Source of the DNA: Demequina mangrovi | Lineage (GTDB): Bacteria > Actinomycetota > Actinomycetes > Actinomycetales > Demequinaceae | Assembly (NCBI RefSeq): GCF_000759715.1 | Contig: NZ_BBLU01000001.1 | Location: 1-64,000, forward strand | Direction: 5' to 3' | DNA length: 64,000 nt | Part shown: in pieces, positions 33,736-42,818 of the stretch | How positions within the stretch are numbered: position 1 is the stretch's first letter | How the letters are laid out: every line of letters starts with the position of its first letter | Made by a program: the position numbers and the translations under genes | The notes under the pieces: generated by a model | What the model saw: the letters and a program-made list of their open reading frames with translations, nothing else | What the model was told of the DNA's origin: nothing | Database searches by the model: none

Positions 33736-35118
33736 ATGACCGAGGCTGCCCTGGCGGCGGCGGGCGTCGACTCGTACCTCTCCAAGGAGGCGAGGCAGCA
33801 GCCGCAGTGGCCCGACGCCGCTGCGCTGCGACGCACGACCGACCGTCTCACGCAGGTCCCCCCTCTGGTGTTCGCCGGCGAGGCGGACGGGCTGCGCGCG
33901 CAGCTCGCCGCCGCGTCGCGCGGCGAGGCATTCGTGCTGCAGGGAGGCGACTGCGCCGAGATCTTCGCGGAGGCCACGGCCGACCGCATCCGCAACAAGA
34001 TCAAGACCATCCTCCAGATGGCCGTGATCCTCACGTACGGCGCCTCGACGCCGGTGGTGAAGATCGGTCGCATGGCCGGTCAGTACGCGAAGCCGCGCTC
34101 GTCGGACACGGAGACCCGTGACGGCGTGACGCTGCCCGTGTACCGCGGCGACATCGTCAACTCCTCGGGCTTCACCGAGGAGGAGCGGATCCCGAACCCG
34201 GAGCGGCTGCTCGACGCGTACCACGTGTCCGCGTCGACGCTCAACCTCATCCGGGCGTTCACGCAGGGAGGCTTCGCGGACCTCCGCCGCGTGCACCAGT
34301 GGAACAAGGGCTTCGCGGCCAACCCGGCGTACGCCAAGTACGAGCAGTTCGCGGGCGAGATCGACCGTGCGGTGCGCTTCATGGGTGCCGCCGGCGGCGA
34401 CTTCGACGCGCTGCGCACCGTGGAGCTGTTCTCGAGCCACGAGGCGCTGCTGCTCGACTACGAGCGGGCGCTCACGCGCATCGATTCGCGGTCGGGTCTC
34501 GCGTACGACTGCTCGGCCCACTTCCTGTGGATCGGGGAGCGCACCCGCCAGCTCGACGGCGCGCACGTCGAGTTCCTGTCGAAGGTGCACAACCCGCTCG
34601 CGGTGAAGCTGGGCCCGACCGCGACGGCCGCCGATGCGGTCGCGCTGGCCGAGCGCCTCAACCCCGAGAACGTCGCGGGCCGCCTCACGTTCGTCGCCCG
34701 CATGGGCGCGGACAAGGTGCGCGACGCGCTTCCGGGCATCGTCGAGGGCGTGCGGGACTCGGGCGTCGCGGTCACGTGGCTCACCGACCCCATGCACGGC
34801 AACACGTTCACGTCGGACTCGGGCTACAAGACCCGCAAGTTCGACACGATCCTCGACGAGGTCACCGGCTTCTTCGAGGTGCACGAGGCGCTGGGCACCG
34901 TCCCCGGCGGCCTGCACGTGGAGCTCACGGGCGACGACGTCACCGAGGTGATGGGCGGCACCGAGAAGATCGACGACGAGGGCCTGGCCCGGCGCTACGA
35001 GACCAAGGTCGACCCGCGCCTCAACCACCAGCAGTCGCTGGAGATGGCCTTCCTCGTGGCCGACCTGCTGGCCAAGCACAACGCCGGCAGGCCGCAGGAG
35101 CTCGAGGAGCTCGCGTAG
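33736..35118 (+). CDS. aroG: 3-deoxy-7-phosphoheptulonate synthase, class II
   Basis: A 460-aa plant/actinobacterial-type (AroA-II) DAHP synthase that condenses PEP and erythrose-4-phosphate, the first shikimate step. Recognisable blocks are VLQGGDCAEIF (metal Cys), KIGRMAGQYAKPRS, YRGDIVN, EFLSKVHNPLAVKLGP, TWLTDPMHGNT and HVELTGDDVTEVMGG. Length fits class II enzymes. It follows pfk by 4 bp. A 23-bp perfect hairpin ends the unit. Confidence 0.95.
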   Translation: MTEAALAAAGVDSYLSKEARQQPQWPDAAALRRTTDRLTQVPPLVFAGEADGLRAQLAAASRGEAFVLQGGDCAEIFAEATADRIRNKIKTILQMAVILTYGASTPVVKIGRMAGQYAKPRSSDTETRDGVTLPVYRGDIVNSSGFTEEERIPNPERLLDAYHVSASTLNLIRAFTQGGFADLRRVHQWNKGFAANPAYAKYEQFAGEIDRAVRFMGAAGGDFDALRTVELFSSHEALLLDYERALTRIDSRSGLAYDCSAHFLWIGERTRQLDGAHVEFLSKVHNPLAVKLGPTATAADAVALAERLNPENVAGRLTFVARMGADKVRDALPGIVEGVRDSGVAVTWLTDPMHGNTFTSDSGYKTRKFDTILDEVTGFFEVHEALGTVPGGLHVELTGDDVTEVMGGTEKIDDEGLARRYETKVDPRLNHQQSLEMAFLVADLLAKHNAGRPQELEELA

Positions 35119-35132
35119 CGCGAGACGCGGCT

Positions 35133-35182
35133 CACGCAGAACGCCCCCGACCCGGAGCTCCGGGTCGGGGGCGTTCTGCGTG
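35133..35182. terminator. Very strong bidirectional terminator aroG / kinase
   Basis: A perfect 23-bp stem with an AGCT loop (arms 35133-35155 and 35160-35182) lies between two converging genes. It ends directly against the kinase stop codon. Confidence 0.92.
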
Positions 35183-37144
35183 TCAGTTGTAGATGAGGAC
35201 GATGGTGGTGCCGCGCTCGACCTGCTGTCCGGGGTTGAGCGACTGGTCGACGATGGTGTCCTGGGCGCTGAGGATGCCCCAGCGGCCGGACGTCGACACG
35301 GTGAGCCCCGCGCTCCGCGCGGCGGACACGCCCGCCTCGTAGTCCATGCCCACGTAGTCCTCGATGGTGACGAGCGGCGGGCCGTCCGACACGGTGATGG
35401 TCACGGTGTCGAGGCGGTGGCCGCCGGCGCCCGCCTCGGGGGACTGGGCGAAGACGATGCCCTTGTCCGCCGCGTCGGTGCGCTCCCGCACCACCTCGAC
35501 GGTGAGCGCGTACTCGTCCTCGAGCTGCGCCGTCGCCTCCTCCTCGGTCATCCCCGTGACTTCGGGGAAGTCGATCGGTGCGGGGCCGCCGGAGACCTCG
35601 AGGGATACCGCGGTGTCGTGGCGGACCGTCTCGCCGGCCTCGGGGGAGGTCGACATGACCTCGCCCTCCGGCACGGTGTCGGAGTACGTCTCGGTCACGT
35701 CGCCCAGCGGCAGCTCGAGCTCCTTGAGGCTGTCCTCGGCATCGTCCTGCGTGCTCCCGACGAGGGTCGGGACGTCGGTCATGCGGGGCCCGTCGGACAC
35801 CGTGATGGTCACCACGGCGTCGTTGAGCACGCGTTCCTGCGCTCCCGGATCCGCCGAGATCACGAAGCCCTCGGGGACCTCGTCGTCGAACGTGCGCTCG
35901 ACCTCGGGGGTGAGCCCGACGCCCTTGATGATGGCCGTCGCGTTGGCCTCGCTCTCGTTCACCACCGACGGGACCGTGGTGTACGCGCCGGGGCCGATCG
36001 AGTTGTACCACCACAGGCCGCCGCCGCCGAGGACCAGCAGCGCCACCAGCACGGCGGCGATCCACCAGCCGGCGCGGCGCTCGTTCCTCTGGGGCTCGCG
36101 CGCCTCGGGGTCGTCGTCGGGGATGGTCTCGAGCTCGGCGCCGACGGCGGGGAACGGGTGCCCCAGGCCGATGGGCAGCGCTACGGTCGAGCCGGGGGAC
36201 GCCGCGTCGAGGACCGCCGTGGCGTCGCCGTCCTCGACCACCGCCGTCGAGCCCGAGGGCGGGTCGGCCTGGCGGTCGAGGGTGGGCTCGTCGAGCAGGC
36301 CGCGCGTGCGGCGCATCAGCTGCAGGGCCGCGCCTGCGTCCTGCGGGCGCACCTCGGGGTCGCGCGCGGTGAGCGCGGCGACCAGGTCGTCGATCTCGGG
36401 CGGCAGCCATGCGACCACGCTCGAGGGCGCGGGCACGTCGTCGTGGACGTGCTTGGTCGCCACCTGGATGGGGGTGGTGCCGGTGTGCGGCTGGCGGCCC
36501 GTCACGAGCTCGTAGAGGAGCACGCCGGCCGCGTACACGTCGGTGCGCGCGTCGGAGACGCCGTTCGAGATGAGCTCGGGGCCCAGGTAGGCGACCGTGC
36601 CGAGGATGGTGCCGGACGTGCTCGAGGTGACCTCGGTGACGGCGCGGGCGAGCCCGAAGTCGGCGACCCGCGGGCGGCCCTCCGAGTCGATGAGCACGTT
36701 CTCGGGCTTGACGTCCTGATGCACCAGGCCCAGCCGGTGCGCCGACGCGAGCGCGTCGAGCACGTGCTCGACGGTGGTGAGCGCCTCGCCGAGGGGCAGC
36801 GTGCCGTGATGCGCGAGCACCTCGCGCAGGTTCTCGCCGTCGACGTACTCCATCGTGAGGTACGAGACGTCGTCGTCGACGCCCTGGTCGTACACCCGCA
36901 CGATGCCGGGATGGGTGAGCCGGGCGGCGGCCTTGGCCTCGCGCCGGAAGCGGGCGACGAACTCGCGGGAGTTGGGGTCCACCTCGAGGTGGCGGTGCAT
37001 GACCTTGAGCGCGATGTCCCGCTCGAGACGGCGGTCGAACGCGAGGTAGACGGTGGCCATGCCACCCGCAGCGATCCGCTCGCGCACCTCGTAGCGGCCG
37101 TCGATCACGCGGCCGAGCAGGGGATCGGTGAGGGTGTCGGACAC
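35183..37144 (-). CDS. pknL: Ser/Thr protein kinase with four PASTA domains, PknL-like
   Basis: A 653-aa membrane kinase. The N-terminal Hanks kinase domain shows GGMATVYLA, ALKVMHRH, the catalytic loop HQDVKPEN (Gln replaces the usual Arg of HRD), DFGLA and GTVAYLGPE. One membrane span (GWWIAAVLVALLVLGGGG) precedes four PASTA repeats that can bind peptidoglycan. The neighbourhood aroG - kinase - Rv2175c-like - polyprenyl synthase matches the M. tuberculosis pknL locus (Rv2173-Rv2178c), hence the name. GTG at 37144 is chosen because TAGAAT lies 7 nt upstream and overlaps the ATG at 37153. Confidence 0.85.
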   Translation of the reverse strand: MSDTLTDPLLGRVIDGRYEVRERIAAGGMATVYLAFDRRLERDIALKVMHRHLEVDPNSREFVARFRREAKAAARLTHPGIVRVYDQGVDDDVSYLTMEYVDGENLREVLAHHGTLPLGEALTTVEHVLDALASAHRLGLVHQDVKPENVLIDSEGRPRVADFGLARAVTEVTSSTSGTILGTVAYLGPELISNGVSDARTDVYAAGVLLYELVTGRQPHTGTTPIQVATKHVHDDVPAPSSVVAWLPPEIDDLVAALTARDPEVRPQDAGAALQLMRRTRGLLDEPTLDRQADPPSGSTAVVEDGDATAVLDAASPGSTVALPIGLGHPFPAVGAELETIPDDDPEAREPQRNERRAGWWIAAVLVALLVLGGGGLWWYNSIGPGAYTTVPSVVNESEANATAIIKGVGLTPEVERTFDDEVPEGFVISADPGAQERVLNDAVVTITVSDGPRMTDVPTLVGSTQDDAEDSLKELELPLGDVTETYSDTVPEGEVMSTSPEAGETVRHDTAVSLEVSGGPAPIDFPEVTGMTEEEATAQLEDEYALTVEVVRERTDAADKGIVFAQSPEAGAGGHRLDTVTITVSDGPPLVTIEDYVGMDYEAGVSAARSAGLTVSTSGRWGILSAQDTIVDQSLNPGQQVERGTTIVLIYN

Positions 37145-37232
37145 AGCGCCCATTCTAGGCGCGCGCCACCCGGGCTCCTACGGTCCTCGCGCGGCGCGTC
37201 ACCCGCCCCGCGTCGGCGCGCGGCGCGGCGGC

Positions 37233-38579
37233 TCAGCGGAAGCGCCCCATGAGGGCCTTGACGCTGGCGACGTAGCCCACGGTGTCCGAGTGGTAGCCGT
37301 GGTCGAGCACCGCGGCGGCGCCCTGGTAGTAGCCCGCGATCGCATCGTCCACCTTGTCGAAGGTGCGGTTCAGCGCGCGCAGGATGAGGATGCCCGCGAG
37401 GACGTTGTCGCGCGGGTCGAGCAGATCGAGGCGACGCCCCGCCATGTCGGAGGCCCACTCGCCCGAGGTGGGGATCACCTGCATCACGCCCACCGCGTTC
37501 GCGGGGGAGACCGCACGCATGTCGAAGCCGGACTCCTGGTAGGACACCGCCTGCGCGAGCGCGGGGTCCACCCCGTGCTCGCGTGCCGTCGCGACGATGA
37601 TGGCCTGCATCTTGTCCCGCGACGGGACCGTGCGGGTGAGGAGCTTGGCCTTGTTGAGGTTCGCGGCCTTGACGATGTCCGAGGCGTACGTGCGGCCCGC
37701 GAACGTGTCGCCGACGAGGGGTTTCGACGCCTCGCCCGGGACCGAGAGCCGCTGGCCGACCCGGATGAGGGAGGCGTTGGCGAGGGTGTTCTCCCGCGCG
37801 AGGGCCGCGACCGTCGTGCCGTGGCGCTGCGCGATCGCGGACAGGGTGTCGCCCGACTTCACGGTGTACACGGTGCGCTCCGACGTCTTCTTGGTCGTGG
37901 ACGTGGACGTGGTCTGCTTCTTCGCGGTGGGGGTCGCCTTGGCGGCACCGGGGATCGACAGCCGCTGACCGATGCGGATGAAGGACGCGTTCGCCAGCGA
38001 GTTGGCCTTCGCGATCGCGCTCACGGTGGTGCCGTGGCGGTGCGCGATCCCGGACAGCGTGTCGCCCGCCTCGACCGTGTAGGTGGCGCTCGTGCGCGTC
38101 GTGGACGAGGCGGTGCGCTTCGTGGAGGACGTGGTGCTCTCCGCGGTGCCGGACCCGCCGATGGTGAGCCGCTGTCCCGGGAAGATGAGGGACGCGTTGG
38201 CGAGCTTGTTGTCGCGCGCGAGGGCCGCGACGGTCGTGCCGTGGCGCTGCGCGATCGCGGAGAGGGTGTCGCCCGACTTCACGGTGTAGGTCGCGGCGAG
38301 GGTCGTGACCGTGGAGGTGCGCTTCTTGGACGAGTGCGACGGAACGGTCACGGTGGTCCCCACATAGATGGTGGCGCGGCTGTCGAGGTCGTTGGCGGCG
38401 ACGATCGCGGGGATCGTGCTGCCGTAGCGGTGCGCGAGATGCGAGACCGTGTCGCCGGGCTGCACGCGGTGCTGCTCGTCGGCGGCCGCCGGCGCGGCGG
38501 TCGCGAGCCCGAAGAAGGTCGCGATCGCGGCCGTCGTCGCGGCGGTGCCCGTGGGGACCAGGGGGGACGTCGCTGCCAT
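37233..38579 (-). CDS. Secreted lytic transglycosylase with four LysM domains
   Basis: A 448-aa exported cell-wall hydrolase. A signal peptide (1-33, ending AAPAAADE) is followed by four LysM modules, each with GDTxSxxAxRxG, joined by Ser/Thr/Lys-rich linkers. The C-terminal SLT domain has the catalytic Glu in SYQESGFDMRAVSP and GVMQVIP. It cleaves peptidoglycan glycan strands. GGAGG precedes the ATG. The upstream DNA carries tandem GTGAC repeats (38601-38639), suggesting cell-envelope control, and the adjacent gene encodes a PASTA kinase. Confidence 0.9.
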   Translation of the reverse strand: MAATSPLVPTGTAATTAAIATFFGLATAAPAAADEQHRVQPGDTVSHLAHRYGSTIPAIVAANDLDSRATIYVGTTVTVPSHSSKKRTSTVTTLAATYTVKSGDTLSAIAQRHGTTVAALARDNKLANASLIFPGQRLTIGGSGTAESTTSSTKRTASSTTRTSATYTVEAGDTLSGIAHRHGTTVSAIAKANSLANASFIRIGQRLSIPGAAKATPTAKKQTTSTSTTKKTSERTVYTVKSGDTLSAIAQRHGTTVAALARENTLANASLIRVGQRLSVPGEASKPLVGDTFAGRTYASDIVKAANLNKAKLLTRTVPSRDKMQAIIVATAREHGVDPALAQAVSYQESGFDMRAVSPANAVGVMQVIPTSGEWASDMAGRRLDLLDPRDNVLAGILILRALNRTFDKVDDAIAGYYQGAAAVLDHGYHSDTVGYVASVKALMGRFR

Positions 38580-38600
38580 GCGTGCCTCCAGTGTGAGTGA

Positions 38601-38639
38601 TGGTGACGGTGTGACAGATGTGACAAAAGTGACGGTAAC
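38601..38639. promoter_or_regulatory. Tandem GTGAC/GTAAC repeats upstream of the LysM gene
   Basis: GTGAC begins at 38603, 38611, 38620 and 38629, and GTAAC at 38635. On the minus strand the words read GTCAC with a spacing of 8-9 bp. They lie 24-60 bp upstream of the transglycosylase ATG. Direct repeats of this word resemble sites reported for the actinobacterial response regulator MtrA; that assignment is an inference. Confidence 0.55.
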
Positions 38640-38692
38640 CCCAGGCCGTCCCGGGCCGCAAGCCCTGCGTGCCGTGTCAGTACCCTGGTGGC

Positions 38693-39040
38693 ATGACAGA
38701 CGCCGTGTGGCTCACCGTGCCCGACTTCGCCGACCGCCTCGACACCACCGCCAGCAAGGTGCGTGAGCTCCTCCGCGAGGGGCACCTCTTCGCGGTGCGC
38801 CGCGGCGAGCGCCAGACCCTGCAGATCCCCGCCGACGTGATCGTCGACGGTGAGCACGGCCCCGAGGTGCTGCCCACGCTGACCGGCACCCTCACGCTGC
38901 TGCGCGACGCCGGCATGGACGACGCCGAGGCCGCGGACTGGCTGCTCGCGCCCGAGCCCGAGCTCGGCATGGCGCCGCTCGCCGCGCTCCGCGAGGGCCG
39001 CCGCGCGCACGTGCGCCGCATCGCCCAGACGCTGCTCTAG
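38693..39040 (+). CDS. Rv2175c-like winged-helix DNA-binding protein
   Basis: A 115-aa protein of the Rv2175c family. An N-terminal winged-helix/excisionase-like domain (WLTVPDFADRLDTTASKVRELLREG) is followed by a short C-terminal domain with LRDAGMDDAEAADWLL. In M. tuberculosis Rv2175c is a PknL substrate; here a PASTA kinase lies one gene away, so a similar pairing is likely. TACCCT stands 6 nt before ATG 38693, a leaderless start; the 8 extra upstream codons are not supported. Confidence 0.85.
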   Translation: MTDAVWLTVPDFADRLDTTASKVRELLREGHLFAVRRGERQTLQIPADVIVDGEHGPEVLPTLTGTLTLLRDAGMDDAEAADWLLAPEPELGMAPLAALREGRRAHVRRIAQTLL

Positions 39041-39065
39041 CGAGCGGCGGGCGCCGTCGCGCCGC

Positions 39066-40121
39066 TCAGGCCGAGCGGTGGACGGCGGCGTCGACGAGCG
39101 CGAGCACGGGCTCCGGGTCGTCGAGAGCCGCGACCAGCGCCTCGCGCGCCTCGGAGGCGTGCCGGGCGATGCGCTCCTCGGCCGCGGCGATCGCGCCGGA
39201 GCTCACGACCGCGGCGATCGCGGTCTCGAGATCGTCATGCGAGGCGTCCTGCTCGCCGAGGACCCCCAGCACGGCGTCCCGCTCGGTCAGCGAGCCGTGC
39301 GCGAGCACGTGCCACACGAGCAGCGTGCGCTTGCCCTCGCGGAGATCGTCGCCCACCGGCTTCCCGGTGACCTCCGGGCTGCCCGTGAGGCCGAGGACAT
39401 CGTCGCGGAGCTGGAACGCGTAGCCGAGCGGGAGGCCCGCCGCGCGCAGCGCCTCGATGGTCGCCGCGGGCGCGCCGGCGGTCGCGGCCCCGAGGGCGAG
39501 GGGGAACTCGGCGGTGTACGAGGCCGTCTTGGCGCGCATGACCGCCGTGATGTCGTGCTCGAGCGACGCCAGGTCCGCCCAAGGCGCCGCCGCGACCCGC
39601 ATGTCGAGGTGCTGTCCCGCGGTCACCAGCGCGGCCATCTCGTCGAAGAGATCCCCGACCACGTCGCCCGCGCGGCGGGCCGCGAGGGTCGCGCCGCGCA
39701 GCGCGGCCACGAGGGCGACGTCGCCGGCGAGGATCGCGCCCGCGCGCCCGTACGCCGCCGGATCGCCGGGCCAGCCGGCCTCCCGGTGCCGCGCCTCGAA
39801 GGCCCGGTGGGCCGCAGGACGCCCTCGGCGCGTGTCCGAGTCGTCGAGGACGTCGTCATGCAGCAGCGCGGCGGTCTGGAACAGCTCGAGCGCGCCCGCG
39901 GCGCCGGCCGCCGCCTCGCGATCGGAGCCGCCGCACGCGTCGAAGGTCGCGAGGATCAGGCGTCCGCGGAACGCCTTGCCGCCCTCGGAGGAGGCGGCGA
40001 GCTGCGCGGCGAGCTCGGATGCCGCCTCGCCGCCGGGCGCCATCGCCCGGCCCGCCCATGCCAGGAGCGCTGCGGTGCTGTCGGAGATGAGCGTGCGGGT
40101 CTCGGCGGGCGTTCCATGCAT
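39066..40121 (-). CDS. Polyprenyl (geranylgeranyl-type) diphosphate synthase
   Basis: A 351-aa trans-prenyltransferase that elongates isoprenyl diphosphates for menaquinone, carotenoid or related lipids. The first Asp-rich motif is DDVLD in LLHDDVLDDSDTRRG; the second is weakened to DDVLG (FQLRDDVLGLTG). GGKAFRGRL holds the Lys/Arg that bind IPP. Chain length cannot be told reliably. The start ATG at 40121 has TACGCT 6 nt upstream (leaderless). It corresponds in position to idsA2 (Rv2173). Confidence 0.88.
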   Translation of the reverse strand: MHGTPAETRTLISDSTAALLAWAGRAMAPGGEAASELAAQLAASSEGGKAFRGRLILATFDACGGSDREAAAGAAGALELFQTAALLHDDVLDDSDTRRGRPAAHRAFEARHREAGWPGDPAAYGRAGAILAGDVALVAALRGATLAARRAGDVVGDLFDEMAALVTAGQHLDMRVAAAPWADLASLEHDITAVMRAKTASYTAEFPLALGAATAGAPAATIEALRAAGLPLGYAFQLRDDVLGLTGSPEVTGKPVGDDLREGKRTLLVWHVLAHGSLTERDAVLGVLGEQDASHDDLETAIAAVVSSGAIAAAEERIARHASEAREALVAALDDPEPVLALVDAAVHRSA

Positions 40122-40240
40122 GGCTTCAGCGTAGGGGCGTGCCGGGCGGTGGTGTCCCCAGCCGTGCCGTGCCGGGCGGCGGTCCACCGCGGGCGGACGG
40201 CGTCGTCGTCGGAGGCCGCCGCTCGCGCCACGATCGCGCC

Positions 40241-41230
40241 ATGACGACGATCACCGGTCCCGGCCAGCTCGCCACCCTCGTCCCGACGCTCCTCGGCTTC
40301 GCCCCGCTCGAATCGGTGGTCGCGGTGCTCGTGCGGGAGCGAGGCGAGCTCGGGGCCATCCTGCGGCTCGACGAGCGGGAGCTCCTCGGGGATGCCGGCG
40401 CCGACGCCGCGCAGGCGCTGTCCGTCGCCGCGATGCGGGAAGGGGCGCGCAGCGCGATCGTCCTCGCCTACACACGGGACGCCGCGGCGGGCTGCGCGGC
40501 GCTCGACGTCGCGGTCGCCGGGCTCGAGGAGACGGTCGCGACCGTCGACCCCTGGGTGGTCGCGGAGGGCCGCTACTTCTGTCCGCGCTGCGAGGACCCC
40601 CGGTGCTGTCCGCCCGGGGGGCGACCGCTGCCGTCGCTCGACGCACCCGGGCCGGGTGCGGTGAGGGTCCGCCGGGATCCGGGCGTCTCACGGGCGCCCG
40701 CGGCGCAGCGAAGGCTCGCGTCCCGCGCGGCGCGGCGCTGGGAGGAGCGCGCGGGGAGCGATCGCACGGCATGGCGCGCCGCCTCGGCCCGCCGCTGGAG
40801 CGCGGCGCTCGACGGGGACGAGCCGGGGGCCGCGCAACTCGGTGCGCTCGGCGCGGCGCTCGCGGACGTGCGCGTGCGTGACGCGGTGCTGCTCATGCTC
40901 ATCCCCGGCGCGGAGCGGGCGGTCGAGGACGCCCTCGCGGGCATCGACTCCAGCGCCGTCGCCCGTGCGTTCGACGCCGGCCTCACGCCCGCGACGCCGC
41001 CCTGTGAGCCGCGCGTCGACCAGGCCCGTCGCGTGCTGCTCTCCGTGCTTGAGCATGCGCCGATGCGCTGCTGCGCCGCGGCGGCGGGGACGCTGGCGGT
41101 GATCGCGTGGTGGTCGTCGGCCGTCGACGTCGCGCGTGCGTGGTGCGCCATCGCGCTCGACCACGATCCGGAGTATCGTCTAGCGCTTCTGGTGCTCGCG
41201 CTGATCGAGACCGCCCCGCAGGAGACGTGA
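40241..41230 (+). CDS. DUF4192 family protein
   Basis: A 329-aa protein of the actinobacterial DUF4192 family, usually a neighbour of sigA. It starts MTTITGPGQLATLVPTLLGF, the family signature; the middle has CPRCEDPRCCPPGG, a possible metal site. No function is known. The start at 40241 is chosen over the longer frame because CACGAT lies 6 nt upstream and the conserved family start follows at once. Confidence 0.8.
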   Translation: MTTITGPGQLATLVPTLLGFAPLESVVAVLVRERGELGAILRLDERELLGDAGADAAQALSVAAMREGARSAIVLAYTRDAAAGCAALDVAVAGLEETVATVDPWVVAEGRYFCPRCEDPRCCPPGGRPLPSLDAPGPGAVRVRRDPGVSRAPAAQRRLASRAARRWEERAGSDRTAWRAASARRWSAALDGDEPGAAQLGALGAALADVRVRDAVLLMLIPGAERAVEDALAGIDSSAVARAFDAGLTPATPPCEPRVDQARRVLLSVLEHAPMRCCAAAAGTLAVIAWWSSAVDVARAWCAIALDHDPEYRLALLVLALIETAPQET

Positions 41231-41273
41231 TCGGGGACGGTCGCAAGATTCGGACCACGACTCGCCGCCCGAT

Positions 41274-41305
41274 GGGAACGATGACGTTGACATGGGCGTT
41301 ACAAT
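41274..41305 (+). promoter_or_regulatory. Putative SigR/SigH-type promoter and -10 before sigA
   Basis: GGGAAC (41274-41279) and GTT (41298-41300) are exactly 18 bp apart, matching the GGAAT-N18-GTT form of actinobacterial thiol/heat-stress ECF promoters. TACAAT (41300-41305) overlaps it and could be a housekeeping -10. The leader to the sigA GTG is about 65 nt. Confidence 0.5.
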
Positions 41306-41374
41306 CTAATGGATTTGCGCGAGGCGATCAGCGGGGCCTCACCATCCACTCCGTGACAGGTCGAGAGGGAAGCC

Positions 41375-42763
<1,389 letters not shown>

Positions 42764-42784
42764 CACCCGCGCCGCAGCGACGCC

Positions 42785-42818
42785 AGGCGCCCTTCCCCGT
42801 CAGCGGGGGAGGGCGCCT
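42785..42818. terminator. Bidirectional terminator sigA / LAL regulator 1
   Basis: AGGCGCCCTTCCCC pairs with GGGGGAGGGCGCCT. The stop codon of the minus-strand regulator lies in the loop, so the upstream arm encodes its last residues (GALPR). Confidence 0.8.

Noticed and set aside
37400-38560. Repeated DNA in the LysM gene as a possible tandem-repeat array or CRISPR
   Set aside because: The similarity follows four LysM modules in frame; spacing and divergence are those of protein domains.
41287-41305. TTGACA plus TACAAT as a sigma-70 promoter before sigA
   Set aside because: The hexamers are only 7 bp apart, so they cannot act as a -35/-10 pair. The GGGAAC-N18-GTT reading is reported instead.
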